A stretch of 64,000 nt of DNA from Capsicum annuum. Its lineage: Eukaryota; Streptophyta; Magnoliopsida; Solanales; Solanaceae. A model generated the notes under the pieces. The model had not been told where the DNA came from. It worked only from the letters and a program-made list of their open reading frames with translations, and did not search any database. The DNA lies in the NCBI RefSeq assembly GCF_002878395.1, contig NC_061115.1, positions 157,026,257 through 157,090,256 of the forward strand, in the 5' to 3' direction. How positions within the stretch are numbered: position 1 is the first letter of the stretch; each line of letters starts with the position of its first letter. This document shows, in pieces, positions 34,819-47,584 of the stretch. A program made the position numbers and the translations under genes.

Positions 34819-35639
34819 TGATACAACCCGAACTAGGGCCATGTTACAAAGGGCATCCAAAATCCAACCAGGACTGGAGACCACCCCTGTTATCCAATCC
34901 AACTGACCTATGCATACCCTGAGTTAGATGAATTCCGAACATATAGCAAGATAGCATTATTGAATAATCCATGACTATGGCATAGGTCTATATTTGTGAC
35001 CACCCGAATGAGTCCAACAAATCTGATACCAAATTGATAACTAATAACAACTAAAACCATAATCCAAACCATAACAATATGAGTTCCATAATAATCATTT
35101 GTAATCTAAAATATAAGAGGATGGAATAACCAATAATCTTCTTAACTGGTGTCAGTCGCAATACCGATACAAATAATAAGGCTAACACCAATACGGATCC
35201 AACCCATATGAACCTATAGTAGTTCCACAAAAGCCTCTAACTAAAAGAATACAAAAATCGGGTTGGGACATGCCCCCAACCATAGACAAAACCAATAGCC
35301 ATACATAAACCAAAGTATAAAATAACATCAATGAAATAAAGCCTTCTGGAATGATATAAGTTTAGTAATTCAATCCAATAACTGATCCCGAAGTCTGATC
35401 GCTAAGCAGAAGAAGTAAAATAGTCGATTCCTGCATTGCGTGGGGATACAGTTTCCCAAAGATGGGTAATCGGATGAATGCTAGCATGAACTCAGGATAA
35501 AGACAGAAAAATGACATTTAATAAAACCAAGTAAATCATCCATATGCATACAAACCATACATACATATATATACATAACCATGCAGGGAATAACATGCAT
35601 TTGAAACCATTACACTGGATATGTGTAGCTTAACTGACA
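34819..35639 (-). repeat. 5' LTR of B, truncated (LTR2)
   Basis: It matches the left 820 bases of LTR1 from TGATACAACCC through GTGTAGCTTA. Similarity then stops and LTR3 begins. The missing part of the LTR is not found elsewhere in the window. Confidence 0.85.
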
Positions 35640-37755
35640 TGACACGATCCCAATCCTTATCATACTCAAATCCCAAGACCAACAAGGATTAGGGACCTCT
35701 ATCTGTTATCTAACCCAACTACCTATATCCAGCCTTAGGTGGGATAAATTTAGAACATATTACAAGATAACATAATTGTTTTCATTAAGACCCTAGGATA
35801 GGATAACAACTATGACAGTCCCGACCAAGTCCAATCGTACCATACCAAACCAAACCATAGACCTTAAACCAAAAGGAATAAAAAAACATAATATAAAAAA
35901 ATCAATCCCAAAATGTAATATGACGGAATAGTGAGAAATTATGTCTGATAATGCCAGCCTCCATATCAATACCAATGCTAAGGTTGACACCCCTACTGAT
36001 CCCTCCCATACCAACCCCAGAAGTACCATAAAGCCTATATCAAAAAGAGTAAACAAATCTAATTGGGACATGCCCCCAACAATGGATAAAACCAATATCC
36101 AAAATAAAGGAAAAATGTCTAAAGAAATCTATAACATTAAAAGATGCCTCCCAAAAGAATGGAATCTTACCACTTTAGTCAAAATGATGATATCGAGTCC
36201 GCTTACTAAACAAAAAGAGTAGAATGGTCGGTTCCTACATAGCATGGTATACAGTCGCTAGTAGATGGGGTTAGCGAGTGACTGCTATCGTGAATCTCAG
36301 GATAAGGATAAAATAATGTTAGTCATAAAACCAAGTAAAACTATCCATAATGCATATAACTATACATATATAAGTGCCGTGAAAGGAAACTGGGTTTAGC
36401 ATGTATTTAAAACCTTTACCTGGGATGTGTAACTTTGTCGTCCTAACCACCCACGTTCCATATAGGTACAACTCCCCCTGCTGAAAGGGCCCCATTACAT
36501 GTAGCTGCATGAAAAGGGAATATCCCATGGGATGACTAGTATATCCCCTAATATAAAATGTGAAACACATACATAGTCATCAAGACACCTCATATCAGCA
36601 AATATAAGTTTCTAGATTTAGTTCCCTCGGGACCAACAACTTACAAAAATTAGATACACACCCCGCCATTAATGCCCAATTAAAACCATGTCTAAACAAT
36701 CCATTTACCATTTATTAACCAAGTCTAATATTAGTGGTATCATCATACCAGCCCTTATTTTCAAGTAATATCTACGGCAAAACCATTTAGGTTAAAAGGA
36801 CCTTAGGTGCCCTTCCAATAACCATATTAATTCTACTTGGGAGACTTATATGTTCTCCACAAGCATTACCATTTAGCCTTTAGCATTTCCAAACCATTTG
36901 AACCATGTATAAATCCTTTATCAAGTTTAAAACATACAAGAGTTCCCTTAAAAGAAGTCAATGCAATGAAAATATCTTTATAAGCATTTTATCAAACACC
37001 TTGGGGGCATAATATAACCCAAACAAATTTAAAAGACCATTAAACTGTTACCATGCAATCCAATTACCCAAATCTACCATTGATACATATAAAAGCATAA
37101 ATAAAACCATAGGAAACCATAACCAAGCATTCAATATCATAACCCCCAAATAATAGTTTAAAACCATAATTATGAAATAGTAAAACCATGAAATAAATCA
37201 TATAAACTATATCTTTAGTCAAAATTATATTAAGGGAAGAGAATCATGTCTTATACCAAAGAATTGATAGAAGGAAATCACCAAGACAAGCCCCAAAAGC
37301 AATTCACAGGATAAAACCCTAGCCTTCTGCCCTAAAAGCTCTTGAGAAAATTATGGAGTATTTTGGAATAGTTTGCAAGTGTTAATGAATAGAATAATAG
37401 GATAAATAACCTCCAAAGTGGATTTGAAGTCATAGGTCCTAGTTAAGGTAAGTACGAAAATATAAAGAATACCCCCACTTAAATCTCTTTAAAACCAATC
37501 ATAGGGATATGAATAACCCATACGAGGCATACCCTTCTATTCGAAGGTATCCATTAATCGTATCCAAGACTCAACCCCTGGATAAAACACTGTCCAGTAT
37601 ACGACTAATCTAAGCAAGTCATAACTATTGCATACAATCTATACCCATAACCCATATCCATAAAAAGATAAAATACCAAGAGGATCAAATATTTTCCACC
37701 ATATGAGTTCTTGATACGACTCGTACCATTCCTTATGACTCATACCCATTCTAGT
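35640..37755 (-). repeat. 3' LTR of B2 (LTR3)
   Basis: It starts TGACACGATCCC and is a diverged relative of LTR1, with the same order of blocks and a word island at about 37500-37755. Its right end, the PPT and the first bases inward appear deleted: similarity jumps from the word island to the untranslated tail near 37760. Confidence 0.82.
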
Positions 37756-39270
37756 GACCAAAACCATCCAGACAAGGTAGGGTTAACCACACAGAGAGAT
37801 ATTTGTGTTATTAAACATCCCTTCAACAATGTTTGAAAACAAAGAGGCAAAGATGGTTATCTTTCCTTTAACAAACTCAAAAAATAAAGATGTGTTCAAG
37901 AAATATACCTTTTATAGAAATCCAAGAACAAAAAACAAATGCGGATACTTGGACTTTATGTCCTCTTTTGTTTCCCAAGTAGCTTCTTCCAGCTTATGGT
38001 TCTTCCATAGATCCTTAACAAAAGCCACATCCTTGGTCCATAACAGACGAACTTGCCTATCTAATATCTCAACAAGATCTCTTAATAAGACAGAGAATTC
38101 AAAATACCCAATCCTTATAATAGAACAACCGAAGAAGGATCACTAAAAAAGTTCCTCAATATAGAAACATGAAAGATCGGATGAACCAAACTTAAGCTAG
38201 ATGGAAACTCAAACTCATAAGCAACATTGACAACTCTATGCAAAATCATATAAGGACCAATGGACCAAGGACTAAATTTCCCCATTTTTCCAAACTGCAC
38301 CACTTCCTTCATGGGAGATACCTTGAGGAACACTAAATCTCAAACCTCAAACTCCAAGTCTCTATTCCTAACATCCTCATAAGACTTATGGTGACATTGG
38401 GTAGCTTTAAGCCTATCTCAAATCACCTTGACCTTCTCCATCGCATAATAAATTAAATTCAGACCAAACATGTCTACTTCTCTAAGGTCAAACCACCCAA
38501 TAGGAGATCTACACCTCCTACCATACAATACCTCAAAAAGAGCCACACCAATACTCGAATGATAGCTATTATTATAAGAAAAATCCACCAAAGATAGATG
38601 ATCAAAATAATTGCCACCATAGTCAATCACGCAGGCCCAAAGCATATCATCTAATGTTTGAATAGTTCTCTATAATTGCCCATCTGACTGCGGATGAAAA
38701 GCAATACTTAGGCTAACCTTAGTCGCTACCCCTTTCTAGAAAGACCACCATAAATGAGACGTAAATTGTGAATCATGGTAAATGATAATAAAAATATGTA
38801 TCCCATGAAGCTTTACAATCTCCTAAAGATACAACCTCACATAATCCTCGGTCAAAAAGGTAGTCTACACTGGCAAGAAATATGTCGACCAGGGCATCCT
38901 TTTCATGATAACCTAAGATTCCTAGACCAAGGAAGACTGGTGATGAGTCCATGTTGATCACTTATTACTTCCATTTGGGCATATTAATTTCTTGATACAA
39001 CCCTCCTGGCCTCATGTAGTCAACCTTAACCTATTGGCACACCATATACTTGGCCATGAAATCATCCACATCTCTTTTCATGCTATTGTACCAGTAGATC
39101 CCTTTGAGATCATGATACATCTTGTCGAGCTGGAATGAATTACATAGCGCAAATCATATTCCTCAATAAAAACCCTTTGTCACAGACTATCAACATCAAG
39201 AACACACAACCTCCCTTGGTACCATAAAGTACCATCAACCACCACTATTTTTTGCCCACCAGCATCACCC
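37756..39270 (-). pseudogene. Integrase and chromodomain remnant of B2
   Basis: Minus strand. The chromodomain is at about 37925-38100 (KNHKLEEATWETKEDIKSKY, PHLF-like). The C-terminal module is at 38115-38333 (KEVVQFGKMGKFSPWSIGPY, VHPIFHVSIL). The end of the core is at 38418-38645 (WACVIDYGGNYFDHLSLVDF, YGRRCRSPIGWFDL). The core and zinc-binding domain at 38650-39270 are decayed but recognisable. About 37756-37890 is the untranslated tail. Confidence 0.86.
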
Positions 39271-39870
39271 TGGATTATTATAAAGATAGGATCCAACACT
39301 TGTTTTTTTAGTATCTACATAAAGAAATGACTTAACCACTTCTCACACCATCATACCACTATCCTTATATTCCATAAGACAAAGCCATGTAATGAATATT
39401 CTTCACCAATTCCCGCTTGCCTTTCTTCACATAAGCCAAACTCCCCATGGATAACCTACTAAGAGCATTAGCAATGACATTAGCCTTATCTAGGTGGTAG
39501 TAAAGATTCATATCATAATCCTTGAGAAGCTTGAGTCACCTTCTCTACCTAATATTAAGCTTTTTCTAAGTAAACACGTACAAAAAACTTGTGATAAAAA
39601 AGGTTATCTATGTGAACACCATACAAATAATGTTTCCATATTTGCAAAGAAAACACAACCACAAAAACTCCCAATGATGAGTAGGATAATTCCTTTCATG
39701 TACCTTCAACTGACTAGAAGAAAAGGCAATCACCTTCCTATGCTGCATCAAAACACAACCAAGCCCTACCCAAGATACATCACAATAAACCACAAACCCA
39801 TCACTGCCTTCCAGCAAAGTCAGGATTGAAGCTGAAGTCAACTTATCCATCAACTTCTCAAAACTTCCTT
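39271..39870 (-). pseudogene. RNase H remnant of B2
   Basis: On the minus strand 39608-39853 reads [39 protein letters not shown] and PTHHWEFLWLCFLCKYGN. The first catalytic Asp (YCDVS) is kept. The expected HDLE reads HHWE, so the fold is damaged. 39270-39600 contains the frameshifted C-terminal part. Confidence 0.82.
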
Positions 39871-40980
39871 CACAAGTATCCGACTAAGAAAGCTTAACCT
39901 TCTTCTGAGTCAACTTAGTCAAAAGAGCAGCAATGGAAGAAATGTTTCCCATAAACTGCCTATAATACCCGTCTAAACTCAAGAAGATTTAAATATCAAA
40001 CAGAGTAATGGGTATAGGCCACCTTTTTACCACAACAACCTTCTTTGGATCCACCATGATCCCTTCACTAGAAATAATATAGCCTTAGATAGTTACAGTG
40101 TTTAACAAAAAATCACACTTAGAGAACTTGGCATACACTTGTTATTTCTTTAAGGTCTACAACACCACACAGGGGTGATTAGAATAATCTATATCACTCT
40201 TTGAATAAACCAGAATGTCATTAATAAAAAATGATGAAGAGATCCAAATACTGCCTGTACATCCTATTCATCAAGTCTATAAATGTTGTCGGAGCATTAG
40301 TCAATCTATATTACATTACCAAGAACATAAAAAGCCCATACCAAGTACTAAAAGTCATCTTAGGGATATCCACCTCTCTAATCTTAAGTTGATGGTACCC
40401 AAACTGAAGAGCTATCTTAGCAATAACTTTGCACCTGGTAATTAATAAAACAAATCATCCATCCGAGAAAGAGGATACTTGTTCTTAACCGTCACCTTGT
40501 TTAACTTCTTGTTTTCAGTGCACATCCAAAGGGAACCATCCTTATTCCACACAAAAAACACCGATGCACCCCATAGAGAAATACTAAGATGAATAAACCC
40601 TTTATCCAGAAGATTCTTAAGTTGCTTCTTGAGTTCCCTCAACTTAACTGGAGCGAATCTATAATAAGAAATAGAAATTAGATGAGTGTCTAGAAGCAAA
40701 TCAATACCAATCTCTATTTCTTTATCCCAAGGAACACTAGGAACATCATCTGGAAAGACCTCTACAAATTTATTAACCACAGGGTTCAAAGACAAAGGAA
40801 TTTTTGAGTTAAAATCTTTAACCTGGACCAAGTTATAAAGACAGCCCTTGGATATTAACCTTCGAGCTCTAAGATAAGAAATAAGCATCTCCCTAGGAGC
40901 TAGGGAACAACCTTCCCATTCAATAACTGGTTCACTAGGGAACTTAAGCATAACCCTAGGGGTTCGAAAATCTACTAATA
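39871..40980 (-). pseudogene. Reverse transcriptase remnant of B2
   Basis: The N-terminal half lies in the longest open frame of the window (40442-41056, minus, 204 codons): [80 protein letters not shown]. The catalytic region near 40200-40230 and the connection domain (39900-40100) continue with frameshifts. The length of this intact stretch is chance survival, as both ends are broken. Confidence 0.86.
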
Positions 40981-41270
40981 CATAATAAGATTTCAATAAA
41001 TCCATACCTAGAATTACATCAAAATATACCATATTCAACTCGGATAGATCAGCCATGGTCTACTTGCTACAAAAAGATACAACACCCCCCCTATAGACTC
41101 TCTTCGCAATAACTAAGTCACCTACTAAGGTAAAAATAGAAAAAGAATCTGAAATAACTTTTAGATCGAAATGAAAATACACAACCATATTTGGAGTCAC
41201 ATAAGATAGAGTGGACCCTGGATTAAGTAATTAATATGAGTAATGAGAGAAGAGATGCAATGTACCAGTA
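40981..41270 (-). pseudogene. Protease remnant of B2
   Basis: The minus-strand frame reads NPGSTLSYVTPNMVVYFHFD at about 41165-41225 and [20 protein letters not shown] (start of the 204-codon frame). The catalytic Asp position is Asn (NPGS), one base change from an active form. Between the two parts one stretch is intact. Confidence 0.8.
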
Positions 41271-42570
41271 CTGACATCAAGTGATGCCTTTGATTCCAAT
41301 TGGAACGACAAGCATACAACCTATTGCGACCAACACTAGAACTAAGAGCAGTAAAAAAAGAAGATGCCTTCCTACCAGGTGTAGGAATAGAAGATGAAAG
41401 CACGAGAATCTTCTTTACCCCTATAGTAACCTTATTAGCAAGACAATCCCTTAGCCGATGGCCTATCTGGCCACACTTGAAGAATTTGTCCTTTCCTTCC
41501 TCGCAATAGCCTAGATGAGGATGCCACAAAATTAACAAGAAGGATATAAAAACCTAATTCTCCTTTGCTAGCCTAAGATTGGGGAACCTATGCCTGAGAA
41601 TTATCACCGCCTTGATGATGCCTGTCTCCCGACCAATAAGGAGCACAAGCAAAAAAGGGAGCTAGAACTCCCCTACTTCTTTTTTTGCAACTTGCCACCA
41701 TCTTTACATCCGTAAGACTGAGCACCTCCCTGATAAAAAAACCTACTCCTCATTTACTACCTATCCCCAAACTCCACTTGCTTCCTATTCTCATCCTTAA
41801 CCTATTGCATATGAACTCTCAATCTAAAGATATCCATATCTTTAATCAATAAGGAAGTCTTGCTCTCTAGAATCAAATCTTTTTTTAACCTAGAAGCAAA
41901 CTTCTGCATTATCGACCTTATATCATCCAACAAATTAGAAGCATACATTGAAAGCTAATAGAAATACAAAGTATATTCCATTACTAATATTTTCCCCTAC
42001 ATGAGGTTCACAAACTCCACCATATTAACTTCCCTAAACTCTAGAGCAAAGAACCAATATAAGAAAGCATTAGAAAAGGCCTCCCATAACCCTTTCTCTT
42101 CCATATCACCTCTATCCCTGTCCCATGTCTCGTACCACTTATAAGCACTATCCTTAAGATAATAAGTTCCAAAGCTAACCCCATCTATATTAGTAGCGTG
42201 TATCACCTAAAAGATCTCTTACATCTCATCTAAGAAGCCTTGTGGATACTCCTCCACCTTTACCCCAGTAAAATTTAGAGGACCCATCTTCATAAATTGA
42301 CCAACCCTTGTGGCCTCAACAAACAAAGTGCCAGTCACACCCTGCTCAGCCTAAGCCGTAAGTAGTTAGGTAATAACATTGATAGAATGATGAAATTCTA
42401 TAATTTTTATATTACCCTAAGGGACCTGAGAAGAACTAGCAAAAATAAGAGAAACTGGAGAACCATCAGGAATAGGACCATGAGATTTACGATGCGCTCA
42501 AAACGTAAGACGTACCCCTTCAGTATTATCCATAGATATGATGGAAGAATTTCCTTATGTTCCAAATCTA
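41271..42570 (-). pseudogene. gag: gag remnant of B2
   Basis: Minus strand. It begins MDNTEGVRLTF at about 42530. The capsid core at 41997-42206 (VSFGTYYLKDSAYKWYETW, MEEKGLWEAFSNAFLYWFF) matches the gag of B. A zinc knuckle at about 41430-41490 reads FFKCGQIGHRLRDC, with the first Cys changed to Phe. A low-complexity linker follows. Stops are common at 42230-42530. Confidence 0.85.
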
Positions 42571-42694
42571 GGAGGCATAATCTAAAAAATAAACAAATAA
42601 GGATTAAAGGAGATTCCAGGATTGAGAACTCAAGCTTAAAGATAGAATACCAAAAAATTAAACATTCCTAAATGCCTTGCAGCCTCTGTCTTAT

Positions 42695-42786
42695 GAGTGT
42701 GGTCTACTTCATAATCCTAATAGACACTCTACTCTACACGGCTTTGTGGACTTCCCAGTTAACTATGACCCTAATCTATGAAACCA
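42695..42786 (-). promoter_or_regulatory. Leader motif and decayed PBS of B2
   Basis: The minus strand GACCACACTCATAAGACAGAGG aligns with the 3' arm and flank of the leader stem-loop in E and B; the 5' arm is lost. Nearer the LTR, about 42773-42786, TGGTTTCATAGATT is a decayed tRNA-Met PBS. Confidence 0.4.
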
Positions 42787-42789
42787 ACT

Positions 42790-43634
42790 TGATAAGACTC
42801 AATCCTGGGCCTTCTCACAATAGGCATCCCAAGTCAAAACAAGACTGGGTTCAACCTATGTTACCCAACCCAACCACCTATAACCAGCCTTAGGTGGGAT
42901 GAATTTAGAATATATAACAAGATAGCATTATTGTTCTCACAAAGACTCTGGGATAGGGTCACAACTGTGATCGACCCAATCGAGTTCAACCTTATCACAC
43001 AGACAACCCAACTATACTAGAAAAAACCCTAGACTATAAACAAAAAGGAATACATAAATATAATATGAAAATCAATCCCAAAAATATAACATGGCGGAAC
43101 GGTAAGAAAATATGTTCAATAATGCCATCCTCCATTTCAATACCAATGCTATGGCTATAAGCTCTACCAATCCCGCCCATACCAACCCCCAAAAATACCA
43201 TAAACCCTTTATCCAATAGATTAAATAAATTTGGTTGGGATATGCCCCCAACTTTGGCCAAAACCAATATCCAGAACAAAAGAAAAATGTCTAAAGAAAT
43301 CCACAACATGAAATGATGCCTCTCGAAAGAATAAAATCTCATTACTTCAGTCCAAATGATGATACCGAGTCTGTATGGTAAATAGGATGATTATAATCGC
43401 ATGGGTATACAGTCGCCAGTAGATGGGGTTAGTGAGTGATCGCTAGCATGAATCTTAGGATAAGGCTAAAATAGTGTCAATTATAAAACTAAATAAAACC
43501 ATCTATAATGCATACAACTATACATATATAAGTTTCGGGATAAGAAACAAAATTTAGCATAAATTTAAAACCTTTACCTGGGGTGAGTAGCTTTGCAGTC
43601 CTAACCACCAACGAGCCATATGGGTTCATCTCTA
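42790..43634 (-). repeat. 5' LTR of B2, truncated (LTR4)
   Basis: It starts TGATAAGACTC and follows LTR3 from 35640 for about 840 bases up to GCCATATGGGTTCATCTC, then changes abruptly to another LTR family. The rest of this LTR is not in the window. Confidence 0.84.
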
Positions 43635-44805
43635 AAATAGGATGAAGGATTAAGCAAAATAGTCTAAAATAGGGTATTTATACCGTTTCTTAGTGCTTGA
43701 ATATCGCTATCGTGACCTGAGCCTCGCGATCACCACATATTATGGGTGTCTAGGCTAGTAGCGATTACTAACATAGACATCAAAATCACAGCATCTGGGT
43801 GAACTACCAAGGGATTCGCGATTGTGCCCCTTTTGTAAGTTATTAGCGATGGTTCTAGATACAACTAAGACATAGAATTTTCAAACTTTCTACCAATCCC
43901 TTAAGATTCATCCAACATCCTACATATATAAATGGACTATGCTACCATATCAATTTTGATGTTTCAAATTGAATGGTGTAGTCAAAGGTTCTGTTCAAGA
44001 TCCCACACCGATATTTTATTTCTTAACTTTCTGCCCTATCACAATCTCCATTGATTGATCACAATCGCGACATCTGTGATCAAAGTTAGCCCATGCGATC
44101 ACTAATTTTGACTTTTTCTAACTTGTCACGATCGCGATCCTAAGACTGCGATGGTGGTTACTATAGGTCGTTCCCTACTCTAGATTATCTAGATTTTGCA
44201 CTATTTTTTCTCATTTTGTTCTCTTTTCAGCTCATTTCACTTGTTTTCTTTCATTTACTCATAAACCTGCTAGCCATGGGAATTAGTGCATTTAAATGGC
44301 AAATTCACCTCATTTACATGATTTAATAATAGTAGTGTGCACAAATTTGTATGTAAATAAATGGTAAATTTACCACTTATCAGCCACTGTATCCAATTCG
44401 ATGTTCAGACTCAATAGCACAGTTAAAATTTCCATCTGAAGTTGTTTTGATAAAAATGGGTCCCACACCCAAATACGATTTTACTAAACTTCCAGCCAAT
44501 AGCTCAAAGTGAGTCTGGGTTCCTCAGGACCCGAACCAAGGGTCCTTAAAACTAAAAATTAATGTTCCAGAGCAAGTTAAATAGTTAGAATTGGCATACT
44601 AATATGTTTGGCTGAAGTTTTTGCCCGGTATCCAATTTGAACTAGTTAGGGATTCAAAATAGAAAATTGGCTATAAATACCAAACAACTGCTTAATAATT
44701 GAACTGTTAGTTCTAGCAAGTAATAAATGACTCGGGGTAGCTACAGGAAAGCTCTAAACGACAAAATAAGAGGAAATACAGAAAATAACCTAAAGGGTGA
44801 ATATA
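43635..44805 (-). repeat. 3' LTR of element C, first part only
   Basis: On the minus strand this is the first 1.17 kb of an LTR of the A/G family: its right end aligns with TGTAATGACCC, and the middle matches 16350-16450 reversed. It carries a word island and TATA box, then is cut about 40 bases after the TATA box. The downstream part of the LTR is missing. Confidence 0.8.
43675..44155 (-). promoter_or_regulatory. Word island (GATCGCGATC) and TATA box in LTR of C
   Basis: Variants ATCGCGA, GCGATCAC, TCGCGATT and CGATGG recur, including a perfect 10-bp palindrome GATCGCGATC at 44130-44139. On the minus strand a TATA box TATAAATA (43675-43682) follows immediately. The block is rich in CpG compared with its surroundings. 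Confidence 0.58.
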
Positions 44806-46180
44806 ATATCCACTACTAAAGAATTTTCATCCGCAAAAGTAAAGGATTAGGATATAGCTTAAGCCTTGAATAAGTGAGGATGCTAGGTCTGCATCTTGCT
44901 CTTAATCTCCCAATTAGCCTCTTCTACTGGGGTCCCTACTCTGAACCTTAACTGCTAGAATGTCTCTATTGTGAAAACGCCTGACATCACTAACTAAAAT
45001 GAGTATAGGGACCACCATGAAGATCAACCGCTCATCCAACTTAACTAAGTCCTATCTAAGCACTTGAGATGGGTCAGAAAGTATTGCTGCAAAATAAAAA
45101 CAAGGAAAACCTGATGAACAGAAGTAAAATCTAGGGGTAAGACAAACTCATAAGCCACCTCACCAACCATTTGAAGAATCTCGAAAGGTCTAATATATCT
45201 GGGCTTAGCTTACCTTTCCTCCTGAACCTCATCATACCCTTCATGGGTGATAAACGAAAGAATACCTAGTCAACAACTTCAAATATCAAGGCATGAAGTC
45301 TATGATCTGGAAAAGCACTCTTCCAACTCTGACCTACCCTCAGCTGATCCTCAATGTCCCTGACCTTATTCAACGAATTCTAATATAAGTAAGTACCAAG
45401 TGGCCTTGTCTTTGAAATGTCAAACCATCTAATTAGGAAACAACATCTTCTACCATATAAAGCCTCAAATGGTCCATCTCAATACTTGAATAGTAACTAT
45501 TATTAAATACGAACTCTACCAAGGCTTACCTCTAAAATCCATAACACAGTCTTGGAGCATATCCTCAACAATGTAAATAGTATGTTCTAATTGTCAGTTG
45601 GTTTAGGGATGGAAGGTTATACTAAGATCCACCTGAGTACCCCACTCATCCTGAAATGCTATACAAAATCTAGAAGTGAACACTTAACCCCATTCAAAAA
45701 TGACAGATATAGTCTCACCATGCTAATGGACTACTTCACTAACATAGATATGGGCTAACCTCGTGGCACTAGAAGACATCTGAATTGGAATAAAATGCAT
45801 CGACTTGGTCAATAGGTCCACAATGTATGAAATAATATCTGAACAACGGGAAGTACGAGGCAACACACAAACATAGTCAAGGGTAATAGGCTCCCTTCTA
45901 TTCAAAGGAAAAGGCAACCTCTAAATTAAGCCACCACGTCTCTCATGCTAGGCCTTTACCTACTAAGAGCATAGAAAACATGCTACAAAGTCTTCCATAT
46001 CTCTCTTCATATCATTGGACCAATAATTCTATCTCAAATCTATATATATCTTAGTTGTACCTAGGTGAATCAAATAGTTGGAGTTGTGAGCCTTATGCAA
46101 AATCTACTTAATCAAGTCTTCGACCCTCACAGCATGAATGTCACTATTTAATCTCAAAATACCCTAAAAATCTATGATAT
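44806..46180 (-). pseudogene. Integrase and chromodomain remnant of C
   Basis: Minus strand. The chromodomain end is at about 44880-44970 (PVEEANWEIKSKMQT). The C-terminal module is decayed at 45000-45400. The core at 45723-45917 reads NRREPITLDYVCVLPRTSRC and LLTKSMHFIPIQM, with first catalytic Asp (LDYV) kept. The zinc-binding domain is at 45960-46180. Stops and shifts occur throughout. Confidence 0.8.
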
Positions 46181-47090
46181 CCCTCTAGGACTCACTACTC
46201 AACACTTGATCACAGATGATGCAAAGTCTCTTATCCTCAAACTAGCAACCCCAAATCTGCTCAAATCGAGGACCTCACCTCAATACTAGCAAAGATCCTC
46301 TTAGGGTCAAATATATTAAGTCGCACCATCAAGTTGACTAAGAACTAGATGTATCATGCCCAAAACCTTTAAGAAACAAAAATACAAGCCAAGATACCCA
46401 TGCTCACTTAATGCCTTTCGGCACAAGGGCTCCTCTGCCATATTCACCTTTGCTGAATAATATAAGATAGAGATATCAAAAAACTTAAGCAACTCCAAAT
46501 CTACGCTGCCTAGAATTAAGCTCTTTCTAGGCTATAAGATGCTGAAGACTATATTGATTTATGTATATCTCACAATGCACACTATAAGGACAATGTCTCG
46601 AAATCTTAAGCATAAGAACATCCACTACAAACTCCAAATCATGAGTGGGGTAGTTGTGCTCATGCAAATTCAACTGCCTTAATGCATAATAATTGACAAA
46701 ACCTTGTTGCATCAATAAGCAAACCAAATCAGCACAAGAAGCATCTCAATACACGGTGAATACCTCACCCTCAATAGGACGAGCTAAAATAGGAGTTGAT
46801 GTGAGGAATCTCTTGAGCTTTCAAAAGCTCGACTGACACTCCTCAGATAATCAAAAAGGAACCTTTTTATGAGTTAATCTGGTCATCGGTGCTGCAATAG
46901 TAGTAAATCTCTCAATGAAGTATCTATAATAACTAGCCAAACTAATGAAGCTACGAACCTCAATCAGAGATGTATACCTATCCCAATCATGAATGGTCTT
47001 TATCTTTGATGGGTCTACCATAATCCCATCCATAGATACCACATATCTGAGAAATGTCACCAACTCATGAAAAAATGCGATTTTTATGTC
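46181..47090 (-). pseudogene. RNase H and RT C-terminal remnant of C
   Basis: Minus strand 46527-46727 reads [20 protein letters not shown] and LKISRHCPYSVHCEIYINQ (RNase H). 46851-47099 reads FLRYVVSMDGIMVDPSKIK and RSFISLASYYRYFIERFTTI (RT connection). The RT fingers and palm, protease, gag and 5' LTR of C are absent, because the sequence changes at about 47090 to the LTR of D. Confidence 0.82.
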
Positions 47091-47584
47091 CCAAAACAAA
47101 CTCTGATGGGGTGTCCAAGATTCATTCGGAGTTCGATATACACAAATGGATTATTTAACTACACTTAATTTGACACTTTATACTCAATGGAGATATCAAA
47201 ATTTTAAAAAAAAATCATTTACTTAAAGTTGACCCCAAAAATCCAAAATCACAATTTTCAAAATCAAGGGTCAAAATGAGATTTGAAAAACACAAAACCA
47301 CACCAAACATATGACCACCCTAAAATTGACGTTCTGAATCCGCTGACATAGTCCGGTTAGCCATCTGTCGTACGTATCAAAAGATAACCACAAAATTCAA
47401 AAATAAGGTTCTCGAAGCCTTCAAAAACCACAATAATACAAAAAAGACACAAAATAAATTAGGAACCAGGCTAATCACCCCAACACCCCAAAAATACCAT
47501 AATGCAACCACAAGGTTGGGTAAAATAGTCAAATAATTTTTTTTTACAAATTTCACATATTTTATCAAATTTTAGGTCATTATA
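47091..47584 (-). repeat. 3' LTR of D, first part only
   Basis: On the minus strand this begins TATAATGACC next to the PPT-like CTAGTGGTGGATAT and continues for about 500 bases, then joins RT of C. No gene is seen in it. The open frame at 47377-47568 is LTR sequence. Confidence 0.7.

Larger units (their letters stand above)
27321..35639 (-). mobile_element. Minus-strand chromovirus B, 5' LTR truncated
   Basis: 3' LTR at the left, internal gag-pol in the middle, and the start of the 5' LTR at the right. The left boundary TGACACAACCC cuts the Athila-type integrase. The right LTR is complete only for about 820 bases, then LTR3 of B2 begins. Gag-pol order and a chromodomain make it a chromovirus. 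Confidence 0.88.

Noticed and set aside
35793..36222. Open frames on both strands within LTR3
   Set aside because: They occupy LTR sequence whose relatives (LTR1, LTR2, LTR4) do not keep the frames open.
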